Below are positions 14,019-26,241 of a DNA stretch of 64,000 bases, in pieces. A program made the position numbers and the translations under genes. How positions within the stretch are numbered: position 1 is the first letter of the stretch; the number at the start of each line of letters is the position of its first letter. Origin of the DNA: Prosapia bicincta (lineage: Eukaryota; Arthropoda; Insecta; Hemiptera; Cercopidae). The notes beneath the pieces were generated by a model that saw only the letters and a program-made list of their open reading frames with translations, was not told where the DNA came from and searched no databases. The stretch covers positions 36,571,783 through 36,635,782 of the forward strand of contig JBAIZL010000007.1 in the NCBI GenBank assembly GCA_036971475.1, read 5' to 3'.

Positions 14019-14854
14019 ATTTCTCTGTCTTTAAGAGCAGAAGAATCCAAGTGTCCCTAAGCGATCATGCCTTGCGTACACGACCAGAGCAGCAGTAAGC
14101 CCCAACTTTAGTCCTGCTTTTACTCCAGCTATCCATTATTTTCCGTTTTCCTACATGGTTGTGTGACTGAAGATACCGTGGTTTGCGTGACCTTCTAATG
14201 GCTCCGACAGATGGTACAGAGAGCAATATTTCTCTGTCTTTAAGAGCAGATGAATTCAAGTGTCCCTAAGCGATCATGCCTTGCGTACACGACCAGAGCA
14301 GCAGTAAGCCCCAACTTTAGTCCTGCTTTTACTCCAGCTATCCATTATTTTCCGTTTTCCTACATGGTTGTGTGACTGAAGATACCGTGGTTTGCGTGAC
14401 CTTCTAATGGCTCCGACAGATGGTACAGAGAGCAATATTTCTCTGTCTTTAAGAGCAGAAGAATCCAAGTGTCCCTAAGCGATCATGACTTGCGTACACG
14501 ACCAGAGCAGCAGTAAGCCCCAACTTTAGTCCTGCTTTTACTCCAGCTATCCACTATTTTCCCTTTTCCTATACGGTTGTGTGACTGAAGATACCGTGGT
14601 TTGCGTGACCTTCTAATGGCTCCGACAGAGGGTACAGAGAGCAATATTTCTCTGTCTTTAAGAGCAGAAGAATCCAAGTGTCCCTAAGCGATCATGCCTT
14701 GCGTACACGACCAGAGCAGCAGTAAGCCCCAACTTTAGTCCTGCTTTTACTCCAGCTATCCACTATTTTCCCTTTTCCTATACGGTTGTGTGACTGAAGA
14801 TACCGTGGTTTGCGTGACCTTCTAATGGCTCCTACAGAGGGTACAGAGAGCAAT

Positions 14855-17800
14855 ATTTCTCTGTCTTTAAGAGCAGAAGAATCCAAGTGTCCCTAAGCGA
14901 TCATGCCTTGCGTACGCGACCAGAGCAGCAGTAAGCCCCAACTTTAGTCCTGCTTTTACTCCAGCTATCCACTGTTTTCCCTTTTCCTACACGGTTGTGT
15001 GACTGAAGATACCGTGGTTTGCGTGACCTTCTAATGGCTCCTACAGAGGGTACAGAGAGCAATATTTCTCTGTCTTTAAGAGCAGAAGAATCCAAGTGTC
15101 CCTAAGCGATCATGCCTTGCGTACACGACCAGAGCAGCAGTAAGCCCCAACTTTAGTCCTGCTTTTACTCCAGCTATCCACTATTTTCCCTTTTCCTACA
15201 CGGTTGTGTGACTGAAGATACCGTGGTTTGCGTGACCTTCTAATGGCTCCTACAGAGGGTACAGAGAGCAATATTTCTCTATCTTTAAGAGCAGAAGAAT
15301 TCAAGTGTCCCTAAGCGATCATGCCTTGCGTACACGACCAGAGCAGCAGTAAGCCCCAACTTTAGTCCTGCTTTTACTCCAGAAAATCCACTATTTTCCC
15401 TTTTCCTACACGGTTGTGTGACTGAAGATACCGTGGTTTGCGTGACCTTCTATTGGCTTCGACAGAGGGTACAGAGAGCAATATTTCTCTGTCTTTAAGA
15501 GCAGAAGAATCCAAGTGTCCCTAAGCGATCATGCCTTGCGTACACGACCAGAGCAGCAGTAAGCCCCAACTTTAGTCCTGCTTTTACTCCAGCTATCCAT
15601 TATTTTCCGTTTTCCTACATGGTTGTGTGACTGAAGATACCGTGGTTTGCGTGACCTTCTAATGGCTCCGACAGATGGTACAGAGAGCAATATTTCTCTG
15701 TCTTTAAGAGCAGAAGAATCCAAGTGTCCCTAAGCGATCATGCCTTGCGTACACGACCAGAGCAGCAGTAAGCCCCAACTTTAGTCCTGCTTTTACTCCA
15801 GCTATCCATTATTTTCCGTTTTCCTACATGGTTGTGTGACTGAAGATACCGTGGTTTGCGTGACCTTCTAATGGCTCCGACAGATGGTACAGAGAGCAAT
15901 ATTTCTCTGTCTTTAAGAGCAGAAGAATCCAAGTGTCCCTAAGCGATCATGCCTTGCGTACACGACCAGAGCAGCAGTAAGCCCCAACTTTAGTCCTGCT
16001 TTTACTCCAGCTATCCACTATTTTCCCTTTTCCTATACGGTTGTGTGACTGAAGATACCGTGGTTTGCGTGACCTTCTAATGGCTCCTACAGAGGGTACA
16101 GAGAGCAATATTTCTCTGTCTTTAAGAGCAGAAGAATCCAAGTGTCCCTAAGCGATCATGCCTTGCGTACGCGACCAGAGCAGCAGTAAGCCCCAACTTT
16201 AGTCCTGCTTTTACTCCAGCTATCCACTGTTTTCCCTTTTCCTACACGGTTGTGTGACTGAAGATACCGTGGTTTGCGTGACCTTCTAATGGCTCCTACA
16301 GAGGGTACAGAGAGCAATATTTCTCTGTCTTTAAGAGCAGAAGAATCCAAGTGTCCCTAAGCGATCATGCCTTGCGTACACGACCAGAGCAGCAGTAAGC
16401 CCCAACTTTAGTCCTGCTTTTACTCCAGCTATCCACTATTTTCCCTTTTCCTACACGGTTGTGTGACTGAAGATACCGTGGTTTGCGTGACCTTCTAATG
16501 GCTCCTACAGAGGGTACAGAGAGCAATATTTCTCTATCTTTAAGAGCAGAAGAATTCAAGTGTCCCTAAGCGATCATGCCTTGCGTACACGACCAGAGCA
16601 GCAGTAAGCCCCAACTTTAGTCCTGCTTTTACTCCAGAAAATCCACTATTTTCCCTTTTCCTACACGGTTGTGTGACTGAAGATACCGTGGTTTGCGTGA
16701 CCTTCTATTGGCTTCGACAGAGGGTACAGAGAGCAATATTTCTCTGTCTTTAAGAGCAGAAGAATCCAAGTGTCCCTAAGCGATCATGCCTTGCGTACAC
16801 GACCAGAGCAGCAGTAAGCCCCAACTTTAGTCCTGCTTTTACTCCAGCTATCCATTATTTTCCGTTTTCCTACATGGTTGTGTGACTGAAGATACCGTGG
16901 TTTGCGTGACCTTCTAATGGCTCCGACAGATGGTACAGAGAGCAATATTTCTCTGTCTTTAAGAGCAGAAGAATCCAAGTGTCCCTAAGCGATCATGCCT
17001 TGCGTACACGACCAGAGCAGCAGTAAGCCCCAACTTTAGTCCTGCTTTTACTCCAGCTATCCACTATTTTCCCTTTTCCTATACGGTTGTGTGACTGAAG
17101 ATACCGTGGTTTGCGTGACCTTCTAATGGCTCCGACAGAGGGTACAGAGAGCAATATTTCTCTGTCTTTAAGAGCAGAAGAATCCAAGTGTCCCTAAGCG
17201 ATCATGCCTTGCGTACACGACCAGAGCAGCAGTAAGCCCCAACTTTAGTCCTGCTTTTACTCCAGCTATCCACTATTTTCCCTTTTCCTATACGGTTGTG
17301 TGACTGAAGATACCGTGGTTTGCGTGACCTTCTAATGGCTCCTACAGAGGGTACAGAGAGCAATATTTCTCTGTCTTTAAGAGCAGAAGAATCCAAGTGT
17401 CCCTAAGCGATCATGCCTTGCGTACGCGACCAGAGCAGCAGTAAGCCCCAACTTTAGTCCTGCTTTTACTCCAGCTATCCACTGTTTTCCCTTTTCCTAC
17501 ACGGTTGTGTGACTGAAGATACCGTGGTTTGCGTGACCTTCTAATGGCTCCTACAGAGGGTACAGAGAGCAATATTTCTCTGTCTTTAAGAGCAGAAGAA
17601 TCCAAGTGTCCCTAAGCGATCATGCCTTGCGTACACGACCAGAGCAGCAGTAAGCCCCAACTTTAGTCCTGCTTTTACTCCAGCTATCCACTATTTTCCC
17701 TTTTCCTACACGGTTGTGTGACTGAAGATACCGTGGTTTGCGTGACCTTCTAATGGCTCCTACAGAGGGTACAGAGAGCAATATTTCTCTGTCTTTAAGA

Positions 17801-18619
17801 GCAGAAGAATTCAAGTGTCCCTAAGCGATCATGCCTTGCGTACACGACCAGAGCAGCAGTAAGCCCCAACTTTAGTCCTGCTTTTACTCCAGAAAATCCA
17901 CTATTTTCCCTTTTCCTACACGGTTGTGTGACTGAAGATACCGTGGTTTGCGTGACCTTCTATTGGCTTCGACAGAGGGTACAGAGAGCAATATTTCTCT
18001 GTCTTTAAGAGCAGAAGAATCCAAGTGTCCCTAAGCGATCATGCCTTGCGTACACGACCAGAGCAGCAGTAAGCCCCAACTTTAGTCCTGCTTTTACTCC
18101 AGCTATCCATTATTTTCCGTTTTCCTACATGGTTGTGTGACTGAAGATACCGTGGTTTGCGTGACCTTCTAATGGCTCCGACAGATGGTACAGAGAGCAA
18201 TATTTCTCTGTCTTTAAGAGCAGAAGAATTCAAGTGTCCCTAAGCGATCATGCCTTGCGTACACGACCAGAGCAGCAGTAAGCCCCAACTTTAGTCCTGC
18301 TTTTACTCCAGCTATCCATTATTTTCCGTTTTCCTACATGGTTGTGTGACTGAAGATACCGTGGTTTGCGTGACCTTCTAATGGCTCCGACAGATGGTAC
18401 AGAGAGCAATATTTCTCTGTCTTTAAGAGCAGAAGAATCCAAGTGTCCCTAAGCGATCATGCCTTGCGTACACGACCAGAGCAGCAGTAAGCCCCAACTT
18501 TAGTCCTGCTTTTACTCCAGCTATCCACTATTTTCCCTTTTCCTATACGGTTGTGTGACTGAAGATACCGTGGTTTGCGTGACCTTCTAATGGCTCCGAC
18601 AGAGGGTACAGAGAGCAAT
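14855..18619. repeat. Higher-order block C: 6-unit (1255-bp) repeat, three tandem copies
   Basis: The AGAAAATCC variant (with TATTGGCTTCG in the same unit) occurs at 15381, 16636 and 17891, exactly 1255 bp apart. The GTACGCGACC variant occurs near 14913, 16168 and 17423 with the same spacing. 1255 is six 209-bp units plus the one base added by AGAAAATCC. A fourth occurrence at 19355 is seven units further on. Confidence 0.92.
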
Positions 18620-19668
18620 ATTTCTCTGTCTTTAAGAGCAGAAGAATCCAAGTGTCCCTAAGCGATCATGCCTTGCGTACACGACCAGAGCAGCAGTAAG
18701 CCCCAACTTTAGTCCTGCTTTTACTCCAGCTATCCACTATTTTCCCTTTTCCTATACGGTTGTGTGACTGAAGATACCGTGGTTTGCGTGACCTTCTAAT
18801 GGCTCCTACAGAGGGTACAGAGAGCAATATTTCTCTGTCTTTAAGAGCAGAAGAATCCAAGTGTCCCTAAGCGATCATGCCTTGCGTACACGACCAGAGC
18901 AGCAGTAAGCCCCAACTTTAGTCCTGCTTTTACTCCAGCTATCCACTATTTTCCCTTTTCCTACACGGTTGTGTGACTGAAGATACCGTGGTTTGCGTGA
19001 CCTTCTAATGGCTCCTACAGAGGGTACAGAGAGCAATATTTCTCTGTCTTTAAGAGCAGAAGAATCTAAGTGTCCCTAAGCGATCATGCCTTGCGTACAC
19101 GACCAGAGCAGCAGTAAGCCCCAACTTTAGTCCTGCTTTTACTCCAGCTATCCACTATTTTCCCTTTTCCTACACGGTTGTGTGACTGAAGATACCGTGG
19201 TTTGCGTGACCTTCTAATGGCTCCTACAGAGGGTACAGAGAGCAATATTTCTCTGTCTTTAAGAGCAGAAGAATTCAAGTGTCCCTAAGCGATCATGCCT
19301 TGCGTACACGACCAGAGCAGCAGTAAGCCCCAACTTTAGTCCTGCTTTTACTCCAGAAAATCCACTGTTTTCATTTTTCCTACACGGTTGTGTGACTGAA
19401 GATACCGTGGTTTGCGTGACCTTCTATTGGCTTCGACAGAGGGTACAGAGAGCAATATTTCTCTGTCTTTAAGAGCAGAAGAATCCAAGTGTCCCTAAGC
19501 GATCATGCCTTGCGAACACGACCAGAGCGGCAGTAAGCCCCAACTTTAGTCCTGCTTACTCCAGCTATCCACTATTTTCCCTTTTCCTATACGGTTGTGT
19601 GACTGAAGATACCGTGGTTTGCGTGACCTTCTAATGGCTCCGACAGAGGGTACAGAGAGCAATATTTC

Positions 19669-20445
19669 AAGAGAGCTCTTATGAACTGCATTTAAAACCG
19701 ATTTAAAACTCGTTTTCAGTTTAACCTTGACTAGAATTTAAAAAGCAAATCGAATGCGTTGTAGAACTTACTTGACAGATGATACATCGCCATTCCATTT
19801 GGGAACGTACAATGGGTGCTGGCGCAATTACTGAAGAGCAGACCAATTACCACTTGGTATCAGGCTTCAATCCTAGGCATAGATCCTATACAAGAAGCAT
19901 GTATAATGATGTCTCAAGTCACCGACTGGAACATATGAAAAATTGTTTTAATGCGATAAAAGACTGGGTTTTCAGATTCGTCACTTACATCAGATTCCCC
20001 GCTCTGAGACAGGCATAGTTACTATTCAGTTTAATAGCGCTATATATAATGTTTTAAATTTTACTTCAAAATCTGATCTGAATAATATCAGTCACCAGTT
20101 CACAACAAATAATTTACTTTATAAGCTGGTTTCAAAAGGTAATGACATCGTCATTAGATAAGAAACAAAATATAAACTCGTCTCCAGTTAGAGCTTTGTT
20201 ATTGTACTTTATTTATTTTACTTTTTATTTCACGTCCAGATGTCAGTTCTACATCATACTAATATTATTTACTTTTCTGTTTCCATAGATAGAAGCGCAT
20301 TTAGAAAGTTTTATCTTATAAATATTGCTCGTTATTGCCATATAATCACACATTTACATGCTCCAACCGTCTTTACCTCAAACCAGAATACATAAACACT
20401 ACGTTTCATTTATTTATTTACTAATATATATGTTTTTGTTTGCAG
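19669..20445. other. Unique sequence, no confident gene
   Basis: AT-rich single-copy DNA. An open frame on + at 19779-20018 (79 codons) is unrecognised. It has somewhat higher GC than its surroundings, but I see no domain, signal peptide or membrane segment. It could be a chance frame or an exon fragment. Confidence 0.35.
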
Positions 20446-20485
20446 GTAAGCCCTCAGAATGTGCAAACACAACCAGTTTTAATCA
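20446..20485 (+). other. Candidate 40-nt internal exon (microexon)
   Basis: The segment is preceded by a T-rich tract ending TTTTTGTTTGCAG (acceptor) and followed directly by GTAAGT (donor). It is open in at least one frame; the phase starting at its first base reads VSPQNVQTQPVLI. Forty nucleotides is not a multiple of three, so inclusion would change the reading phase. No flanking exon is recognised, so this rests on splice-site appearance alone, and such sites arise by chance in AT-rich DNA. Confidence 0.25.
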
Positions 20486-20923
20486 GTAAGTAAATTCATA
20501 TTGTAGAATCTCTCGTTAAGGATGCACGCGTATCAAGTTAATACTGGTAATGACAGTAAATAGTCGAAACCACTCCGTCAATCTGAAAGCTCTTCTTAGT
20601 GTATTTAGCATAATATAGCGCAATCTAACAAGGACACGTTCTCGATGTGTTTGAAACGGTTTTCCTTTGTGTCTCGTTAAAGGCGTGTTGCTTTTAGACG
20701 AGCGGTCGCGTCGTGGAGGCGTGTCTTGTTTATGGCGAGACGTAAGAGGACGTGTAATGAGAGATTTTAATTTAATCTTAAAGCGTTTGTTTACGGTGTG
20801 ATGGCTGCATTAAATGTCTTTGGAGACAGTAAGCTATTTTCAGCATTTATGACGTAATCTGATGAAGATAATACTTTTTTTCTTTTACGTTAAACAAGTT
20901 CGGCTTGGATATTCACGATCTGG
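20486..20923. other. Unique sequence with a GC-richer patch
   Basis: Mostly AT-rich. A CpG-containing patch (about 20665-20755) stands out, but I see no gene in it. Confidence 0.35.
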
Positions 20924-20935
20924 CATGCGCGCGCG

Positions 20936-20984
<49 letters not shown>
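20924..20984. repeat. Compound microsatellite (GC)n(AC)n
   Basis: An alternating GC run (about 20926-20943) passes directly into a (CA)n run ending near 20983. The whole stretch is alternating purine-pyrimidine, a sequence type able to adopt Z-DNA. Confidence 0.97.
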
Positions 20985-21821
20985 CTTTACGATTATCGTA
21001 GCCCTCGATGTGGGGCCGCACACTCGGTTTCAGTGACACAGCGACGGTCAGGGATCATCACTACAACAACAGACTGCAAGGGACCGACACAGCCTTTTTA
21101 TACCGGCAAGAGAGGTAGAAATATGTTTGAGATTTTATTCGATGTCATAGCCGGCACATTCACCCTTAGTGGAAATTTTTGCTCAATCATAAAAATATTT
21201 CATCTTTTACTAAAAAGATTTCATTTTACAAAAAATGCATCAGGCTATCGAAACAAAATCACTACTTACCAGTGTTAATACTCTATCCTGTGTGAAAACA
21301 TTTCATTAACTAAGATGAAACGACGATAGGTCATATTACATAAACAAGGATAGGTTATCTCTTCTCTGGATAATCGCAGTCGGGAACACTGTTAAATCCA
21401 AACTGAGTAATATGACAGTGTTTGTAGTATTTGACCGGTGCGCACGCGTCAAATATTGCTTCATAAATATTATTTTACGTTGATTTATTCTAAAAGTTCA
21501 TTTCTTCACTATATATTTATTCGTCTTTTTTTATGTACGTTCTAATCGTAATTTAAAGTTTCAACGTGAAATAAGAATCATTGTCTCTATGGTTTTCAAA
21601 CAATCCAAATAATAATGATATTGTTATATCTTCAGTTTTACTATACAAGTTGATTGTTGTATCTGTTCCTAATAGGATATGTATATTTTAACAGTACGTC
21701 ACTATAAAATATGATGAATATTTCAGTAGTTATCCTCAGAGGTAACAAAATTATGTATATGGATAGAATACGGTTTTTGTTATTTGTTAAGAGTGATAAT
21801 TTTACTAATTTTCTTAGCATT
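20985..21821. other. Unique AT-rich sequence, no gene seen
   Basis: Flank between the microsatellite and the LINE. An open frame spanning the microsatellite (20862-21278) is partly generated by the dinucleotide repeat and is not supported. Confidence 0.4.
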
Positions 21822-22280
21822 TGCCCCGTAGGGGGGTTCGGACTAGCCGTACCTACGTGGGATTTGGCGTCCCTCGCGGTACCCTAGCCTAACACGCACA
21901 CATACACATAAACTAACATCTTCACTTAGGGAATTTGACTGGTCAGAACCGTTGCGCGTTGGGAGTGTTGAAAAGTCCAGAGCTTGACAAACTCTGGTCT
22001 GAGACGCTGATGTGAACTTGCTCTGCCGACGACGTATGCGCGGTTGCTGGTCCGCTAGCCACTTCGGTCCTTGGTCAGGGAGTGTCCGCGGTTTACAGGT
22101 GTCGGAGCCTGTGCACAGTATTACGAGTTCTCGACTGATGCCCATCCAATCGAGCTAAGTAGGAAACTATGGGCCCCAGAGTTCTGGGGGTTGGAAATGA
22201 TCGAAAGTGATCAATGGGTGTACCCGTTCTCATAGTCTCGCCCGTAACGCCTGACACGATGGTTAGCTTAAAAACAATTT
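21822..22280 (+). promoter_or_regulatory. Probable 5' untranslated/promoter region of the LINE
   Basis: About 460 bp that is clearly more GC-rich than the AT-rich flank and ends at the ORF1 start. LINEs of this type usually carry an internal promoter in the 5' UTR, but I see no specific promoter motif here, so the role is inferred from position. An open frame on the - strand (21843-22145) is not supported as a gene. Confidence 0.55.
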
Positions 22281-23609
22281 ATGGAAAACCAACAAATGTC
22301 CAACCAGTTTAATGTAAAGAGGCGTCGTGAGGTTTCTCCGAAAATGCCTAGGGAAGTAAATACGATGAGGAAATAAATGGATTTGGCATCACCAAAGTTC
22401 TTAATTGTGTCTTGCACAGAAGCTGGAAAAGATCTTTCAAAGGTATCGCCTTTTGTAATCCAAAAGGCTATAACTGGATGCGCAGCAGGAAATGTCTCTT
22501 CCATAAGGAAGTTAAGGAACGGAACACTGCTGTTAGAAACAAGTAATTCAAAACAGTCACAGTTATTATTAAAAATTACCTCCTTCTTTGATCAGGTCAA
22601 GGTTTCGGTGGCCCCCCACAAAACCTTGAACTCATCAAAGGGAGTAATATCATGCAGAGATCTTTTGTATGTCTATGAGGACGAAATAAAATCTGAACTG
22701 GAATCGGAAGGTGTAACAGATGTCGTACGAATTATGAGGATGGAAAACGGTCAGAAAGTTCCAACATCATTAATCCTGACATTCGGAAAACCATCTATCC
22801 CGGAATACCTATATGCGGGGTATCAACGGCTTTCTGTTAGGCCCTACTTTCCCAATCCACGCCGGTGCTTTAAATGCCAACGTTTTGGACACGTAAGTTC
22901 TTCTTGCTCCAAGCCCGAGGTATGCGGACAGTGTGCATCTGAAGACCATATTGAGAAGGTTTGCACAAGTGCTCCTAAATGCCCAAACTGTGCTGGTGAT
23001 CACCCTGCTCGCTCCTTTAACTGCCCAAAGTTCAAGGAGGAGAAAGCGATCCTCAGCATAATGGCAAAGGATAAAACATCTTTCCACGAAGCGAAAAAGA
23101 AGTTCAAGTCAACTCAACCTAGACTTGAAACGAAATCTTATGCCTCAGCTACCACCACTGAGAAGTCTAGTTCCAACTGCGTTGAGCTAAACAAGAAAAT
23201 TTAAGTTCTCACTGAGCAAGTTAGTCAGTTATTAGCTTTGGTGACGAAAAATTCTGTTTCCAGCTCAAAGGATAATGTTGAATGTGCGAAGAAATCTCCA
23301 TTGCCAGTTACCTCTGGGAAAGTTAGAAGAAGCAAGACACTATTAGAGACTAGTGCGAAACCTACTCCAACTATGAGTAATAATAATAAAAATAACAACA
23401 AAGCTGTACCTGTGAAAATGGGTGGAAAATTACAAGCGACTCAAAAGAGGACCATTTCTAACTCCCTTTCTGAGTCAAAAAATTCCTCAGATTCCACCAC
23501 TACAAAAGTGGTGTTGGAAACTCATGACTCTCTGCCTGGAACGTCCAACATTCCAGGCCAACAAATTGTCAATGACGGCAGTGAGAGCCAGGTGAATCCA
23601 TTTCACTAA
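22281..23609 (+). pseudogene. LINE ORF1 (gag-like nucleic-acid-binding protein), two internal stops
   Basis: The ORF1 product of such LINEs binds the element RNA and forms the ribonucleoprotein particle. I place the start at ATG 22281, because the 31 codons from there (MENQQMSNQFNVKRRREVSP onward) lie in the same frame as the main body and are separated from it only by TAA at 22374-22376. A second in-frame TAA lies at 23202-23204, after which the frame runs on to 23609. Counting from 22281, three zinc knuckles lie near codons 196-209 (CFKC..GHVSSSC), 215-228 (CGQC..DHIEKVC) and 234-248 (CPNC..DHPARSFNC). The tail is rich in S, K, T and N. Total length is 443 codons including stops, reasonable for the family. 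ORF2 follows after 6 nt in the same frame. Confidence 0.9.
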
Positions 23610-23615
23610 AATACA

Positions 23616-24150
23616 ATGTCCACACCTAAACAAACCGTGATACAGTGGAACATTAACGGTGTTAAAAGTCACATTGAGGATCTCAAAATAATTGTAAGAG
23701 ATGTGTCTCCTATGTACATCTGCATTCAAGAGACACATCTCCATGAATCGCACAATTTCTATCTAAGGGAATATTCAGTTTATAGGTCGGACTTCGTTAC
23801 AGAAAATCGAGCTAGAGGTGGCGTAGCTATTCTAGCCCGTAACTGTGTCGACGCCGCTTCTCTGAACTTATAAATCAGTTACCGACTTCGTTTTTATTAG
23901 TGGGCGATTTCAATGCCCACCATGTTTCATGGGGTTTCCCAGAATGCAACCCGCGAGGTCATCTGATCCAAAGCATCAGATCGGAACTGGATTTACACCT
24001 GCTAAATGACGGTTCTCCGACACATTTAGCAGCGTCAACAGGTGGATGGACGCCTGTAGACTTGTCATTATGCAGTCCTGCTTTGGCTACAAGGCTAAAA
24101 TGGTCAGCATTGCCTGATCTTTACTTGGCTCCCATTGACGACATTGTCAA
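23616..24150 (+). other. Remnant APE endonuclease domain of ORF2
   Basis: Visible motifs are WNINGVKSH near the start, CIQETHL with the catalytic-type glutamate at about codon 39, GGVAIL, and then, in another frame, LLVGDFNAHH with the conserved D-x-N. Only a few residues separate ARNCVDAASLNL from INQLPTSFLLVGDFN, and the frame changes there. The middle of the domain, including the usual N-x-Y motif, is therefore missing. The expected C-terminal SDH motif is also not seen, because the text passes from LKWSALPDLY directly to LAPIDDIVNSF, which suggests a second, in-frame deletion near 24130. Confidence 0.8.
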
Positions 24151-24711
24151 TTCATTTACAAAAACCGTTTTGAATGCCGCCGGAAAGGCAATTCCGAAAA
24201 CCTCATCCAAACCACGACGACCACCTGTTCCGTGGTGGAATGATGAGTGCACTGTGATCCTTCGTCAACGTAGAAAAGCTCTGAACCAGTTCAAGAGACA
24301 TCCAACGAGTGAAAACCTGGAAAATATAAAATCTTCCGTGCGAAAGCACGGAAAATATTTAGGCAAAGTAAACGAGAATCATGGTCGCAGTACATTGGCC
24401 CAATTACAAGAACTACAGCTCCATCCACAGTATGGAAGAAATTACGATCAGTCTGTGGCATTTCCGTTCCGATGCCATTAATTTCATTAAGGCATTCGGA
24501 TGGTGTTTTGAACACGGACTGTGAGGAAATTGCCAATGAGCTAGCGTTATCGTTCTCAAAACATTCTTCATCTTCTGCATACAAGGACGCTTTCCAGGTG
24601 TACAAACGTAAACAGGAAGCCTTACCTTTCACCGTTGGATTGTCTGGAGATTCTTGTTTAAATATCCATTTCTCTATCGACGAACTAGAGTCAGCTCTCT
24701 CGTCAACGAAG

Positions 24712-25530
24712 GATTCAGCTCCAGGCCCGGATGATATTGTATACGCCATGATTAAAAATCTTCCACCGTCGGCAAAACTAGTTCTCCTTCGGATATATAA
24801 CCGTATATTTGAGGAGCACGGTTTTCCCGATGCATGGTTAGAAGCGACAATAATTCCTCTTCTAAAACAAGGAAAGGACAAAATTAATCCCAGTAGTTAC
24901 AGACCCTTCTCTCTGACCAGCTGCCTATGGAAACTACTGGAGTAGATGGTCAACCGTCGTCTTGTCTGGTATCTAGAAAAAAACAAACTTCTTTCTAACG
25001 TTCAGTGTGGTTCCAGACAAGGACGATCATCAGTTGACCAATTGGTTTTATTGGAGTAAGCTATATAGAATGCCTTCATCTTACGACAAACACTGGTAGC
25101 TGTTTTCTTTGACCTTGAGAAGGCATATGACATATCATGGAGAAGAGGAATTTTGAAAGTATTGAAATCATGGGGTATACAAGGTAACATCCTTGCTATT
25201 ATACAAAATTATTTGAATAACAGGACTTTCCGTGTACGTCTAGGAGGTATATATTCTGATCGTTGCGACTTGAGAATGGTGTACCACAGGGTGGCGTTTT
25301 GAGTGTGACGCTGTTTGCTGTTGCCATTAACAGCGTCACTTCAAACGTACAGTCACCGGTCCACTGTTCCCTGTTTGTAGACGATTTTTGTATATATGTG
25401 GCTGCTAGAAGTATGGCAACAGCGGAAAGATCCTTACAATTAGTCATTAATAAATTGCGAGAATGGACCAAATCTACGGGCTTCAAGTTTTCGGCTTCGA
25501 AGACCCAGTGTATAGCATTTAGTCGTCGCA
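24712..25530 (+). other. Remnant reverse transcriptase domain of ORF2
   Basis: The block SAPGPDDIVYAMIKNLP opens the domain, followed by SYRPFSLTSCLWKLLE, which runs into TAG at 24943. The region FFDLEKAYD (aspartate codon at 25111) is palm motif A. ENGVPQGGVLSVTLF (from about 25272) is motif B in a different frame. FVDDF (25374-25388) is the catalytic FxDD motif C. KFSASKTQCIAFSR follows as the next conserved block. Two further stops lie at 25057 and 25066. The catalytic aspartates are visible, but stops and a frameshift split the domain. Confidence 0.9.
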
Positions 25531-26241
25531 GGCAACACCAGGAACCTATTCTTTATCTTGATGGTACGCGGCTTCAGACCGCGGATAATGTGAGATTTTT
25601 GGGTCTTTTATTGGATAAAAGACTTTCATGGAATCCGCATGTTCGTGATTTGAAGGTGAGATGCAGCAAGATATTGGATATGTCGAGAGTTCTAAGTGGT
25701 ACAAATTGGGGAGCAGACAGAACCTGTATGCTTCGTTTCTATCGCGCCGTTGTAAGATCGCGCATAGATTACGGCTGTATAGCCTATTCATCTGCTCGAC
25801 CTACGGTTCTGAAACTCCTGGATTCAATACATCACGCTGGCCTTAGACTTTCTACTGGTGCTTTTAGATCAAGCCTTCTAGTTGAAGCTGGAAAACCATC
25901 TCTCTCAATGCGACGTCAAATGCTACAAATTTCATATTACACTGGTCTTCGAAGTAAACCTAAACATCCGGCATTCAAAGCAGTTTTTGATAACTACCTC
26001 GAGGATCGTTACAATGTGCGTCAACGTTCAACTGCTCCCTTCGGAATTGCATTTTAGCAATCTAAATTTAGAACATCCACCTATATTCGAACGAACATCA
26101 TGCTACATCCCTCCATGGATAATACGAAAGCCAAAATTTGACTTCTCATTGTCCATGTACCTAAAACACAATACTCCTGACGTTATTTATCGTCAGGAGT
26201 TTTTGCAGATCCAACTAACTCACCAACATACTGTGACTATA

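Larger units (their letters stand above)
6079..19668. repeat. 209-bp satellite array, 65 copies, with higher-order structure
   Basis: A 13.6-kb array of 65 head-to-tail units of 209 bp, typically differing at only a few positions. Rare length variants occur: 208-bp units near 10801 and 12681, 210-bp units containing AGAAAATCC at 15381, 16636, 17891 and 19355, and a 2-bp deletion near 19556. Marker variants recur at fixed distances, showing that multi-unit blocks were duplicated (see the three sub-block entries). The array begins and ends in the same phase with TATTTC (6079 and 19663), so it holds a whole number of units. Most units contain a 64-codon frame on the - strand, broken in several copies. 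I do not regard it as a gene. Confidence 0.98.

Noticed and set aside
6125..19278. A recurrent 64-codon - strand frame, intact in most 209-bp units, that could look like a tandem gene family
   Set aside because: Identical copies give identical frames. Several units have stops or indels, and most differences between units change amino acids, so there is no sign of selection on the protein.
20862..21278. 138-codon frame on +
   Set aside because: It runs through the (GC)n(AC)n microsatellite (an alternating R-A then T-H tract) and lacks any recognised domain.
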